Below the pieces are notes generated by a model, which saw only the letters and a list, made by a program, of their open reading frames with translations, was not told where the DNA came from and ran no database searches. Positions 7,924-16,960 of a stretch of DNA of 64,000 nucleotides are shown piece by piece. The DNA comes from Prevotella veroralis DSM 19559 = JCM 6290. Its GTDB lineage: Bacteria; Bacteroidota; Bacteroidia; Bacteroidales; Bacteroidaceae. The first letter of the stretch is position 1; every line of letters begins with the position of its first letter. The DNA lies in contig NZ_KB898328.1 of NCBI RefSeq assembly GCF_000377625.1, positions 158,998 through 222,997 of the forward strand. Reading direction: 5' to 3'. The position numbers were made by a program, and so were the translations under genes.

Positions 7924-9741
7924 ATGAAAAGTAAACATATAATCGTACTCATGGCGATGGCATTGCCTACATTCGGTTTACAGTCATGCCTCGACTATGA
8001 TAACCCTGGTGATGAGTTCAACTCAACAACTAAGAACGTTGAGAAAGTTACCAGCCGTGGTGATGTGGATAAGATTCCTTTCCGTCAAGCTACTGATGCA
8101 GCGGCTGCTGGTGCAGCATTGACTGCTATGCAAGATTTGCTTGATGCAGGTGTTGGTGGACAGTTCTCTATGCGTGGAGGTAAGAATGGTGAGAACCCAG
8201 GTCCACATGCTTATCAATACCAGTATTCTCTCGGTGTTGACAACTATGCTGAGTATTCTGTCGTTCCACACACCTTCTTCCAGTACTCTAAGATTCGTTT
8301 AGCATCATCATACGCTATTGACCAGAAGTGTTATGGGGGTGCATGGGGTTCATTCACAGAGATGAAGACGAGTCTTGTACCTATCTTGAATAACGAGAAA
8401 ATCAATGCTATTCCAGAGCTGAAGGCTGCTTACTTGACACTTTTCAATCAGCAAGCTGTAGAAGTTGCTGACGTTTATGGTCCAATGCCCTATCGTGAGT
8501 TGAAGACGAACTTACAGGTTGGTCCTTATACATATAATAAGGTGGAGGATGTTTACAATGATGTTATTGCCAACCTTGACACCGCTGTTGCTTGCTTCCA
8601 CTACTTCGATCAGAAGCCAGAAGCTTATAAGCAGAAGATTAAGGACGCATTCGTTGAACGCTTCGTAGTAATGAACAATGGTGGAACTGCTGACGGAACA
8701 TTGAAAGAGTGGGCTCGTTACGCAAACTCTTTGAAGCTCCGTATTGCCATGCACATGGTAAAGAGCGACCCAGTTCGTGCACAGAAGTTAGCGGAAGAGG
8801 CTGTTACTGATGGTGTCATTGAGAATGAGTCTCAAAGTGTTTCTATCCGTCCGGGTGTGATGGGATTCAGTCATCCATTGCCAGGAGTAGAGAATTGGGG
8901 TGATGCCCGTATGAGTGCAACGATGGAGATAACCTTAAAGACCTTCGATCACCCATGGTTGAAATACCTCTTTAAGAAGAACGATAACGTAATTAAGAAC
9001 AACAAGACGGGTGAGACGACACCAGCAAATACTCGTATTTGTGGTATACGTACAGGTACACACCCAGGTGAAGGACAAGGTTACGATGAGAACCAATACA
9101 TCGCATTCAGTAAGTTGAATGAACAATACTTCACCACTGCTCCGCTTTATCTTATGAAGTATGCAGAGGTTTGCTTCTTACGTGCTGAAGGTGCACTTCG
9201 TGGTTGGAACATGGGCGGAACACCACAGCACTTCTATGAGGAAGGTATTCTTCATGGTAACTGCGAAGACCCAGAAATGAAGTCGAATGACGGTGAAGGA
9301 CCTGCTGGTCAGCATGGTGTCAACTGGTATGACGCATGGATTCATAAGTACATGGAGCAAGAGAATCCTGTTGCTTACGTCTATAAGGATCCTACGGGTG
9401 ATACCCCTGACGCTGCTTCTCCTATCCATGTTGGTGTGAAGTGGAATGATGGTGACTCTCAAGAAACCAAACTTGAGAAGATTATCACACAGAAGTATCT
9501 TGCCACATATCCTAATGGTTTCGAGGCATGGGTAGACCTTCGTCGTACTGGCTTCCCACGTATGTTGCCTGTTCTTAACATTGATGAGGCTGACGGTAGT
9601 TTGCTTCCTGGTGACATCATGCGCCGTTTGCCATTCCCTGGAACAAGTGATATTGCTACCAAGCAGGATGTTGACAACACTGGTATTCCTGCCTTGGGTG
9701 GTCCTGATAAGATGGCAACTCGCCTCTTCTGGGATAAGTAG
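7924..9741 (+). CDS. SusD/RagB-family glycan-binding lipoprotein
   Basis: A 605-residue surface lipoprotein, predicted to cap the SusC channel and bind glycan. The N-terminus is a lipoprotein signal with the modified cysteine at C22 (LQSC), followed by an acidic stretch typical of surface-exported Bacteroidota lipoproteins. Alpha-helical TPR-like segments and the characteristic KYAEVCFLRAEGALRGW region support the SusD-like family; the C-terminal half carries the common FEAWVDLRRTGFPRM signature. It follows susC by 193 nt; the gap contains a possible stem (AGGAGTTAAAG with CTTTACTCCT) that may separate expression of the two. Ligand specificity is inferred from the downstream GH85 genes only. 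Confidence 0.92.
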   Translation: MKSKHIIVLMAMALPTFGLQSCLDYDNPGDEFNSTTKNVEKVTSRGDVDKIPFRQATDAAAAGAALTAMQDLLDAGVGGQFSMRGGKNGENPGPHAYQYQYSLGVDNYAEYSVVPHTFFQYSKIRLASSYAIDQKCYGGAWGSFTEMKTSLVPILNNEKINAIPELKAAYLTLFNQQAVEVADVYGPMPYRELKTNLQVGPYTYNKVEDVYNDVIANLDTAVACFHYFDQKPEAYKQKIKDAFVERFVVMNNGGTADGTLKEWARYANSLKLRIAMHMVKSDPVRAQKLAEEAVTDGVIENESQSVSIRPGVMGFSHPLPGVENWGDARMSATMEITLKTFDHPWLKYLFKKNDNVIKNNKTGETTPANTRICGIRTGTHPGEGQGYDENQYIAFSKLNEQYFTTAPLYLMKYAEVCFLRAEGALRGWNMGGTPQHFYEEGILHGNCEDPEMKSNDGEGPAGQHGVNWYDAWIHKYMEQENPVAYVYKDPTGDTPDAASPIHVGVKWNDGDSQETKLEKIITQKYLATYPNGFEAWVDLRRTGFPRMLPVLNIDEADGSLLPGDIMRRLPFPGTSDIATKQDVDNTGIPALGGPDKMATRLFWDK

Positions 9742-9854
9742 ACTCCTAACTTCTAATCGTATCGTTATCTTGAAACAACGTCTTAGCAGAGAGCATGAAT
9801 CGGCTCTCTGCTGGGAACCAAATTATAGAAAGCTAATAACCAAGCCTAAATTAT

Positions 9855-12800
9855 ATGAATAAAAAAATTACTCTTAGTGCATGGCTCATTGCAGCCATGA
9901 TGACAATGGCACCTGTTGGTGGTGCTAATGCACAAACGTCTCCAACTGCTTCAACGCAAGTTTATGATCTTTCTAAGCTTAGCGATCAGGTCTTATTAGA
10001 GCATTTTGCAGAGCTTATAGATCAAAATAAGAAGTATCCAACAGATGCTGATCTGCAGAAATGGGGCATTAAAGACGAGGTGGAATTCATTCGTTCTCAC
10101 GTGAAGAAACGTGCTATTGAGTCACGTGAAGACCGTCTTATCAAAGACACATACGAGAAGCGTAACCTCTTTATGAATATTCCCGGCGGTGCAGGAAAGA
10201 ACCTCGGCGGTTATCCATCAAAGACTTTTGCGAATGATAACTTCTCTATGTGGAACTATACCAACCTATTTGGTGCATGGAACTACGGGCTTTTCCAGGC
10301 TCCAGGTTCATGGGCTGACGCTGCGCACCGCAATGGTACAAGCATCTTTGCAGGTATCAAGTTCTTCGATCATACGACTGGTGGAGCTGCTGATAGTTGG
10401 GCTTCTTTCATCAAGAAACGCAATGCCGATGGGAACTTCCGTTATACACATGCAATCATCAACTGCATGCGCTTTCTCGGTTTCGATGGTATCAATTATA
10501 ACTGGGAAAGCACGAATGCCTATAATGAGCAGGTCAATGTAGATTTCCACAAGGAGCTTTACAGGATTGCAAAGGCTGAAGGGTTTAATGATTTCAAGAT
10601 CATGTACTATACTACCAGCCCAATGCTGACATCGCATAATTCTAACTATATATGGGGTACTAACCCTGACAACCGTATCTCTGAATTGATGCTGAACTAT
10701 TCGGGTAATGACTTCAGTTATCAAATGGGCAGCTCTGTAAAAGTGGCAGAGAGCACCATGGGCTCTGCTGATGGTCTATATGCTGGTGTCTGGATTGTTA
10801 GTATGAACAGACGTTGGAACGACCTCAATAAGGACGAAGATACTAAGCGTTGTGGTATTTGCCTATGGGGTGAACATGCAGAGAGTCGCTTCTGGAGCTA
10901 TAATACTGGTGGTGATGCTTTGTCACGTATGTCTAATTATCAAGAATATTTAGAGCGTGCTTTCTCTGGCGGTAATCGTAATCCTTTGTTACGTCCAGAG
11001 ATTAGAAACACTGGTAATGAGGTTGAGGCACATAATGGCACACCTGCATTGAGCGCATTTGCGGGTCTTGCATCATGGATTCCGGAGCGTACTGCCATTT
11101 CTGGAAAACTACCTTTTGCAACTCACTTCAACATGGGTAATGGCGAACTTTATAATTATAAAGGTAAGAAGACAGCTGGCTCATGGTATAACATGAGTAG
11201 TCAGGATGTTGTTCCAACCTATCGTTGGTTGGTTGTTAATGCAGGTACAGAGGCTGCAAGCACAGCTATTCAACCATCTTTGACCAATGAAGATGCCTAT
11301 ACAGGTGGTGCTTGCTTGAGCTTGAAAGGTGTAAGCAATGCAGGTCCAACAGACGTTGTTCTCTATAAGACTAACCTCACCCCTTCTAAGGGTAAGGTCG
11401 TAGCTAAAGTTGCTATTAAGACTGGTAAAGAGGGAACAACAGACTCTAAACTTTCCTTGATTGTACGTGTGAATGGTGCTTGGAAAGCATACGAACTGGG
11501 TAAAACAGAGAATAGTAATTGGACAGAAAAGCGTGTAGAACTGAATGATATCACTACTAATCAGAAGATTGATCGTATCGGTTTGCGTGTAAATAATCCA
11601 GATGCTAACTATAAAGTTCTTGTTGGTAAGCTCGAAATCAATGATGACGTGACAGCCACACCAGCAAATGTTAAGGATCTGACCATCCAAGTGAAAGAAG
11701 AGACCAAGACCTCTCTTTCTGTAAAGGCTGTATGGGGTATCGATAAGGAAGCAGACTCGGCTCCAATCGTATATAACGATGATGCAAACATTGATCACTT
11801 CGAGATTCTCTATAAGAATGGACAGAACGGAACTGTTTCAGAGATCGGTCGTACTTCACAGTGGGCTACTTTCGTTCCTAACATTCAGTTTACTAACGAA
11901 AATGATAAGCCATTTATCGGTGTTCGTTCAGTAGGAACTGACCTCAAGACATACTCTAAGGTAGTATGGAAAGAAGTACCTCGTGCTAATCAAGCAGACC
12001 TCCCTAAGGCAAAAGATGATTCTTACGGCACAGTTGAATTGGATAATTCTGCTGCTGGCGCTGCCACTGCTAAGAAGATTCGTTACGTTCAGCAGTTCCA
12101 AACAGAGGGCGGTACAGAGAACATCAATTATACTGCTTCTGGTCCTGCTGGTAATGAAACCAACTATGTTGATGCAACTGATCAGAAATTGGTTGTGGCT
12201 CAAGGTGCAAAAGTCAAGGTGAAGATCAAGGGTTACAAAGCAACTGAATATACTGACGGATCACATGATGATCTCCGTTACTGCATGGGTAAAGCATGGA
12301 TGGACTTTAATGGTGACCATCAGTTTAACCCTGATAACCTTACTGATAAGCCAGAGTCTGGTGAGTGTGTAGTCTTCTTCGGCAAGGTTCGTGCTGGTGT
12401 TCCTGAACAGGTAGAAAAACTTAATGAATACGAGTTCACCGTTCCTCAGGATGCTAAACCGGGTAAGAGTCGTATTCGCCTCGTATTCTGTGACGCATGG
12501 TTCCAAGGTGGTTTGACCCCAACGGGTAAGTTCAATAAGGGCTTTGCTATCGATTTTGACGTAGAGATCACAGGTACAAATACGCCTCGTCCTGGTAAGG
12601 TTGACACCCACGATAAGGGTAATGCTGAACAGCCAGAGATGCTTGAAGGTGGTTCAACTAACATTGAGACAGCTAATGCCGGCGCGGCTTCTTCAGTTGT
12701 AGTTGCCGATGGTAAGGTTAACTTTAGCAATGTTGAGCGTGCATGGATCTTCTCTGCTGATGGTCAGACTATCAAGAGTATGGTTCAGCCAAAGGCGTTC

Positions 12801-12887
12801 AATACAAACGAGTTAGTACCGGGTGTTTACCTTGTTAAGATGTTGAATAAGAATGTTATCCGCACACAGAAGATAGCAATCAAGTAA
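9855..12887 (+). CDS. GH85-type endo-beta-N-acetylglucosaminidase 1, GEVED and T9SS sorting domains
   Basis: A 1010-residue secreted enzyme predicted to hydrolyse the chitobiose core of N-glycans. Signal peptide about 1-26 (ending ANAQ). The GH85 barrel carries FDGINYNWE at 210-218, so N216 and E218 match the N-x-E pair of GH85 (Asn orienting the acetamido group, Glu acid/base). The family signature FNMGNG is near residue 425, followed by SSQDVVPTYRWL. Beta-sandwich modules follow, then a GEVED-like domain (about 725-903, WMDFNGDHQF) and a C-terminal segment (about 940-1010, ending GVYLVKML and QKIAIK) resembling type IX secretion type A sorting domains. It is the first of three paralogues in a row. 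A long hairpin follows the stop. Which N-glycan class is cut cannot be told from sequence. Confidence 0.85.
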   Translation: MNKKITLSAWLIAAMMTMAPVGGANAQTSPTASTQVYDLSKLSDQVLLEHFAELIDQNKKYPTDADLQKWGIKDEVEFIRSHVKKRAIESREDRLIKDTYEKRNLFMNIPGGAGKNLGGYPSKTFANDNFSMWNYTNLFGAWNYGLFQAPGSWADAAHRNGTSIFAGIKFFDHTTGGAADSWASFIKKRNADGNFRYTHAIINCMRFLGFDGINYNWESTNAYNEQVNVDFHKELYRIAKAEGFNDFKIMYYTTSPMLTSHNSNYIWGTNPDNRISELMLNYSGNDFSYQMGSSVKVAESTMGSADGLYAGVWIVSMNRRWNDLNKDEDTKRCGICLWGEHAESRFWSYNTGGDALSRMSNYQEYLERAFSGGNRNPLLRPEIRNTGNEVEAHNGTPALSAFAGLASWIPERTAISGKLPFATHFNMGNGELYNYKGKKTAGSWYNMSSQDVVPTYRWLVVNAGTEAASTAIQPSLTNEDAYTGGACLSLKGVSNAGPTDVVLYKTNLTPSKGKVVAKVAIKTGKEGTTDSKLSLIVRVNGAWKAYELGKTENSNWTEKRVELNDITTNQKIDRIGLRVNNPDANYKVLVGKLEINDDVTATPANVKDLTIQVKEETKTSLSVKAVWGIDKEADSAPIVYNDDANIDHFEILYKNGQNGTVSEIGRTSQWATFVPNIQFTNENDKPFIGVRSVGTDLKTYSKVVWKEVPRANQADLPKAKDDSYGTVELDNSAAGAATAKKIRYVQQFQTEGGTENINYTASGPAGNETNYVDATDQKLVVAQGAKVKVKIKGYKATEYTDGSHDDLRYCMGKAWMDFNGDHQFNPDNLTDKPESGECVVFFGKVRAGVPEQVEKLNEYEFTVPQDAKPGKSRIRLVFCDAWFQGGLTPTGKFNKGFAIDFDVEITGTNTPRPGKVDTHDKGNAEQPEMLEGGSTNIETANAGAASSVVVADGKVNFSNVERAWIFSADGQTIKSMVQPKAFNTNELVPGVYLVKMLNKNVIRTQKIAIK

Positions 12888-12895
12888 TAAAAACG

Positions 12896-12948
12896 GAATA
12901 AGGTTAACTGACTTGCACACTACAAGTTGGTTAGCCTTATTCTATTTT
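12896..12948 (+). terminator. 20-bp stem-loop between the first two GH85 genes
   Basis: GAATAAGGTTAACTGACTTG (12896-12915) pairs over its full length, with three wobble pairs, with 12923-12942; loop CACACTA; then TATTTTAT. It could be a partial terminator or an mRNA-stabilising element. Confidence 0.6.
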
Positions 12949-13064
12949 ATGGTACAAACCGATGCCCTCATCCATCTTCTCTGATGAAAAAATGGATGAT
13001 GACGCATAGGAAAACAAGTCTTTAATAGAAAACCTAATCAATAAACGTAAAACTTAAATTATTT

Positions 13065-16000
13065 ATGAAGAAATTAAATCTGCTCCTTTTGGGCTGTTGC
13101 TTGGCTCCTTCTACGCTTATGGCGCAGGAACTAAAGGATGGCTACATCTCGTGGGGATTCGAGTCACAACAGTTCCCCTCAAAATTGAGGGATTGGTCAA
13201 AAACCAGTCCAAAGATTAATGATGATGACAACTTCTTTATCTCTCGTGTGAAGCCAAAGATGCGTTTCCGCAATGCTGATACACAGGTGAGACAGAACCT
13301 TACAGTGGAGAATGACAAGCGACTTATTGCTTGGTTGCCATGGAACGTACCGAGCAAGAATGCTCTTCCTGATGGTGTCTTCGATTCCGAGGTGTTCTCA
13401 ATGTGGCCTTACGTTACCCATTGGGGTGACTGGAACTGTGGCTTAGGTCGTATTCCAGCTGCGCTGCTTGACGTTGCTCATAAGAATGGTGTGCCTGTAT
13501 CTTCGGTTGCAGGTATCCCTAATGATAATCTTTCAGGTAATTGGAAATCAGCTTTAGAAACCCTCTCTAAAGTTGATGCTAACAAGGCAGCAGCCTATAT
13601 GAATTACTTTGGCTATGATGGTTTCGGTTACAACTCAGAGTATTATGAGACTTATACCCGTGGCAGGATTACTAAAGCAATTAAGGAATTTCATGTTAAT
13701 CTGAATAGGGCGATGAAGCCGCTCAACCCCATTTTCGAGAATATTTGGTACGATGGTACACACGAAAATGGTAGTCTCCTCTTTGACAGAGGGCTGATAG
13801 ATTCTAATAAGAATATATTTGGTGAAGCTGGTAGTGAGGCTGCTTCATTATTCCTTAACTATAACTGGAATCGTACATGGTTGTTGAAGAACTCAGTAGA
13901 GAAAGCTAAGGAAATCCATCGTGACCCATTATATCTCTATGCAGGTATCAATATGCAAGGTGGTGAACCAAAAACATATAGTACGATTCGTTGGACAATG
14001 TTGAAGGACTACCCAATTTCTATTGGTTTGTGGGGAGCTCACTCTCAGAACATGTTCTTTGAGAGCCGTGGTGAGAAGGGAAGTGACCCTGAAATCAAGC
14101 AACGCACCTATATGTTGCGTACAGAGCGTTGGTTCTCAAGTGGCTCACGTAACCCTGTTAACAACCTTGAAATCAATAACAGTTTGAATTACAACGCTGA
14201 CAACTTTGATTTTGCAGGTATGTCTGCTATGATGACAGCGCGTAGTTCCATGTCATGGAATCTAACCGAAGAACCATTTATCAGCTATTTCAACTTGGGT
14301 AATGGTAAGTTCTTCAACTATGATGGTGAGCGTAAGAACGACCGCCCATGGGTTAACGTGGGTGTACAGGACTACTTACCAACATGGCGTTGGTGGTTTG
14401 CTACCAAGTTATTAGGTCGTCAGCCTATTGATGTCCCAGATAATGGTACAGGCTTAGATGCCGAGTTTGTATGGGATGATGCTTATCTTGGTGGTTCTAC
14501 TGTACGCATCTTTGGTAACACTCCTAAGGAGTATCTCCACCTCTTCAAGACCGATTTTGAGTTGAAGTCAGGCGATAAGATCACCTTCCGTTATAAGGTG
14601 AAGGCTGGTAAGTCAGATGCTTCTTTGGTTCTTCTAACAAAGGATAATGTAAGTGCCGAGAATGATTATAAGGTATTGAATGCTTCTGATGAGACAGATG
14701 AAGATAAGTGGGTAGAGAAGACTATCACCGTTGATGGCACCTTAGCTAACAAGCACCTTGCACTCGTTGCATTGAAGATGGAGAATGCAAGCAACCTTAA
14801 TCTCTATCTTGGCGAGTTCTCTATTGTACGTGGTACATTCGAGAAACCAGCAAAGCCAGAGGTAGTATCTACCACCTTGTTGCACTCTGCAAAGAATGGT
14901 GTTGATGGTAAGATCATCTTCAACATGCCTAATAATAAGCCGGCAGGTGAGCCTTGCTACAACACGGATGTGAAGACTTCTCTCTTCAAACTCTGGGCAC
15001 AGCAGGGTAATGGAGATCCTATTTTGATGGGTGTTACAACCTCTTGGGCAGGTATGTACTACTCTGTTCCAGTTAATCTCGAGGGCGAGGGTACGATTAA
15101 GTTCGGTGTTTCTGCTGTATCTCTTGATATGAAGAAAGAGAGCGACATAGCATGGGGCACAGAGCAACACTCTATCTTTACTCAGTACGAATATAATGAT
15201 GAAATCAAGGCTAATAAGTCTGTCATCAAACCTAACGAAGAGTTTACAGTAGCTTATGTAGACCCACGTCATGAGGCAGGAAACTGGAAGATTGAGCATA
15301 ATGGAACTGTTGTTGCAAGCAGTGACAACACTAAGGAGATCCATGTTAATGGCTTAAACGATACGGGCTTCTATGACCTTGTGCTTACAGGTATGGTTAA
15401 AGAGAATGGACATCGCGTCAATAAGGAAGTAAGATACTCTAACTACATTCAGATTACTTCTGATGCTGTCGGTGCTGTACCACATATCAACTCTCTAACT
15501 GCCAACGATCAGACAACTTCTATCGAGGTTATGCCTAAGGATGAAGTAACTATGAGGTATGTAGGTAAGAAGGCTGACGGTGCTGGCTCAAGAGCTATCA
15601 AGGCACTTGAAAAACCTATTGCTGTTAAGGCTTCCGAATTAGGTATGTCTGATAATAAACATGCTTGGTCACTTGCTTTCTGGGTGAAGTTTAATAGCTT
15701 CTCTGGCGGTACACAGATCGTTGACTTGCGTCACCCTGGTACTGGATGGCCTGCAAACAACTGGGGTACTATTTGGTCTACATACGATCCAAATAGCGGT
15801 GTCTTGGATGTAACACTTCGTAAGAGGAATAATGCAAGTAACCCTGAATACCATCAACGTTGGAAAGTTGACTTCATTCCTGGTGCATGGACACACTTCA
15901 TCTTAGCGATGGATGGCAACGGAACCGATACAAAACCAATGGTCTATATCAATGGTAAGAAAGCCAAAGCACACAACTGGAAGATAGGTGACAGAGAGGG

Positions 16001-16814
16001 CGATGGCTTGTGTACAGAGCGTTATGCGAGTGAGAGCTGGTGGGATGCTAATATTCTCGGTATCAGTCTCGGACGTCATCAAACAGCTGCAATGAATGCC
16101 ACGGTAGACGATGTTAAGTTCTATGATAAGTATCTCTCTGAAGCCGATGCCACAAAGTCTATGATGTCAACCGACACCAATGAAGACGGTTTGAAGGCTT
16201 ATTGGAACTTTGAAGATAATGCTGATGGTGACAACTACTTTGTTAGTAAGGTTGGTTCAGCTAAGTTGGCTCATGGCGAACTACGTACTGGAGTAGGTGA
16301 AGGTGTTGCAGGATTTGTGCCAGATGCACCTACTTACGATGCAGGTAGTCCATTTGTTACAGGTAACTTCAAGGTTACTACAACCGCAGAGTGGGCAGCA
16401 AAGAAGGCAACCATCATAGAGAAATCAGGTAACGACCTTGCTGGTTCTGCTAAACTGAAGTATGCTAAACCAGGCGATTATGAGGTAACTTTGACATTGA
16501 AGAATGCTCATGGTTCAGATACTCGCACCTTCAAGGTAATCAAGGTGAAAGCTGATCCAACAGGTATCAATGGTACAGAGGCTGCTGACATGAAGGTTTA
16601 TTCAGTTGATCGTGATGTATTACTTGACATTGAAACAGCTGGTAACTATCTTGTTCAGATTTACTCTACCAATGGTCAACTCGTAGCTGGTAAGAGTCTA
16701 TCAGTCAATGGTGCCGATAATGTTCGCCTCCATCTTGGTGCTCAAGGCGTTTATATTGTGAACGTAAAGAAGGATGGTAAGACACTTCGTACCGTTAAGT
16801 TAATCTGCAGATAA
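13065..16814 (+). CDS. GH85-type endo-beta-N-acetylglucosaminidase 2 with LamG, PKD and T9SS sorting domains
   Basis: A 1249-residue paralogue of its neighbours. Signal peptide about 1-20 (ending LMAQ). The GH85 barrel has YDGFGYNSE at 184-192, giving the catalytic pair N190/E192; FNLGNG is near 409, then VQDYLPTWRWW. After Ig-like modules comes a LamG/concanavalin-like jelly roll (about 865-1085, WSLAFWVKF and IPGAWTHFILAMDG), a PKD-like module (about 1105-1160) and a sorting domain (about 1168-1249, QLVAGKSL and GVYIVNVKKDGKTLR). Extracellular or surface-attached action through T9SS is inferred. The domain tail differs from paralogue 1, matching paralogue 3, which suggests that copies 2 and 3 share a more recent ancestor or exchanged tails. 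Confidence 0.84.
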   Translation: MKKLNLLLLGCCLAPSTLMAQELKDGYISWGFESQQFPSKLRDWSKTSPKINDDDNFFISRVKPKMRFRNADTQVRQNLTVENDKRLIAWLPWNVPSKNALPDGVFDSEVFSMWPYVTHWGDWNCGLGRIPAALLDVAHKNGVPVSSVAGIPNDNLSGNWKSALETLSKVDANKAAAYMNYFGYDGFGYNSEYYETYTRGRITKAIKEFHVNLNRAMKPLNPIFENIWYDGTHENGSLLFDRGLIDSNKNIFGEAGSEAASLFLNYNWNRTWLLKNSVEKAKEIHRDPLYLYAGINMQGGEPKTYSTIRWTMLKDYPISIGLWGAHSQNMFFESRGEKGSDPEIKQRTYMLRTERWFSSGSRNPVNNLEINNSLNYNADNFDFAGMSAMMTARSSMSWNLTEEPFISYFNLGNGKFFNYDGERKNDRPWVNVGVQDYLPTWRWWFATKLLGRQPIDVPDNGTGLDAEFVWDDAYLGGSTVRIFGNTPKEYLHLFKTDFELKSGDKITFRYKVKAGKSDASLVLLTKDNVSAENDYKVLNASDETDEDKWVEKTITVDGTLANKHLALVALKMENASNLNLYLGEFSIVRGTFEKPAKPEVVSTTLLHSAKNGVDGKIIFNMPNNKPAGEPCYNTDVKTSLFKLWAQQGNGDPILMGVTTSWAGMYYSVPVNLEGEGTIKFGVSAVSLDMKKESDIAWGTEQHSIFTQYEYNDEIKANKSVIKPNEEFTVAYVDPRHEAGNWKIEHNGTVVASSDNTKEIHVNGLNDTGFYDLVLTGMVKENGHRVNKEVRYSNYIQITSDAVGAVPHINSLTANDQTTSIEVMPKDEVTMRYVGKKADGAGSRAIKALEKPIAVKASELGMSDNKHAWSLAFWVKFNSFSGGTQIVDLRHPGTGWPANNWGTIWSTYDPNSGVLDVTLRKRNNASNPEYHQRWKVDFIPGAWTHFILAMDGNGTDTKPMVYINGKKAKAHNWKIGDREGDGLCTERYASESWWDANILGISLGRHQTAAMNATVDDVKFYDKYLSEADATKSMMSTDTNEDGLKAYWNFEDNADGDNYFVSKVGSAKLAHGELRTGVGEGVAGFVPDAPTYDAGSPFVTGNFKVTTTAEWAAKKATIIEKSGNDLAGSAKLKYAKPGDYEVTLTLKNAHGSDTRTFKVIKVKADPTGINGTEAADMKVYSVDRDVLLDIETAGNYLVQIYSTNGQLVAGKSLSVNGADNVRLHLGAQGVYIVNVKKDGKTLRTVKLICR

Positions 16815-16820
16815 GATGTT

Positions 16821-16896
16821 TTTTGAGAAGTGAGGGGAGTCCAATAAAATGAAAGTATCTCCCTTTGCTTCTCAAAACTCTGTTCACTTCTCAAAA
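16821..16896 (+). other. stem-loop between GH85 genes 2 and 3
   Basis: TTTTGAGAAGTG (16821-16832) is complementary to CACTTCTCAAAA (16885-16896), with a further CTTCTCAAAA inside the loop able to pair alternatively. No clear U-run follows, so processing or attenuation is as likely as termination. Confidence 0.5.
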
Positions 16897-16960
16897 TAAC
16901 TCCCCTTAAAAACCTAAAATAATAACCCCTTAAACCAATTATTAACTAAACATTTAAATC

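Noticed and set aside
11181..11798. 205-codon minus-strand frame inside the first GH85 gene
   Set aside because: Cys- and Ile-rich antisense of a well-supported gene; no promoter or family resemblance.
14742..15344. 200-codon minus-strand frame inside the second GH85 gene
   Set aside because: Antisense shadow of the coding strand; composition typical of shadows.
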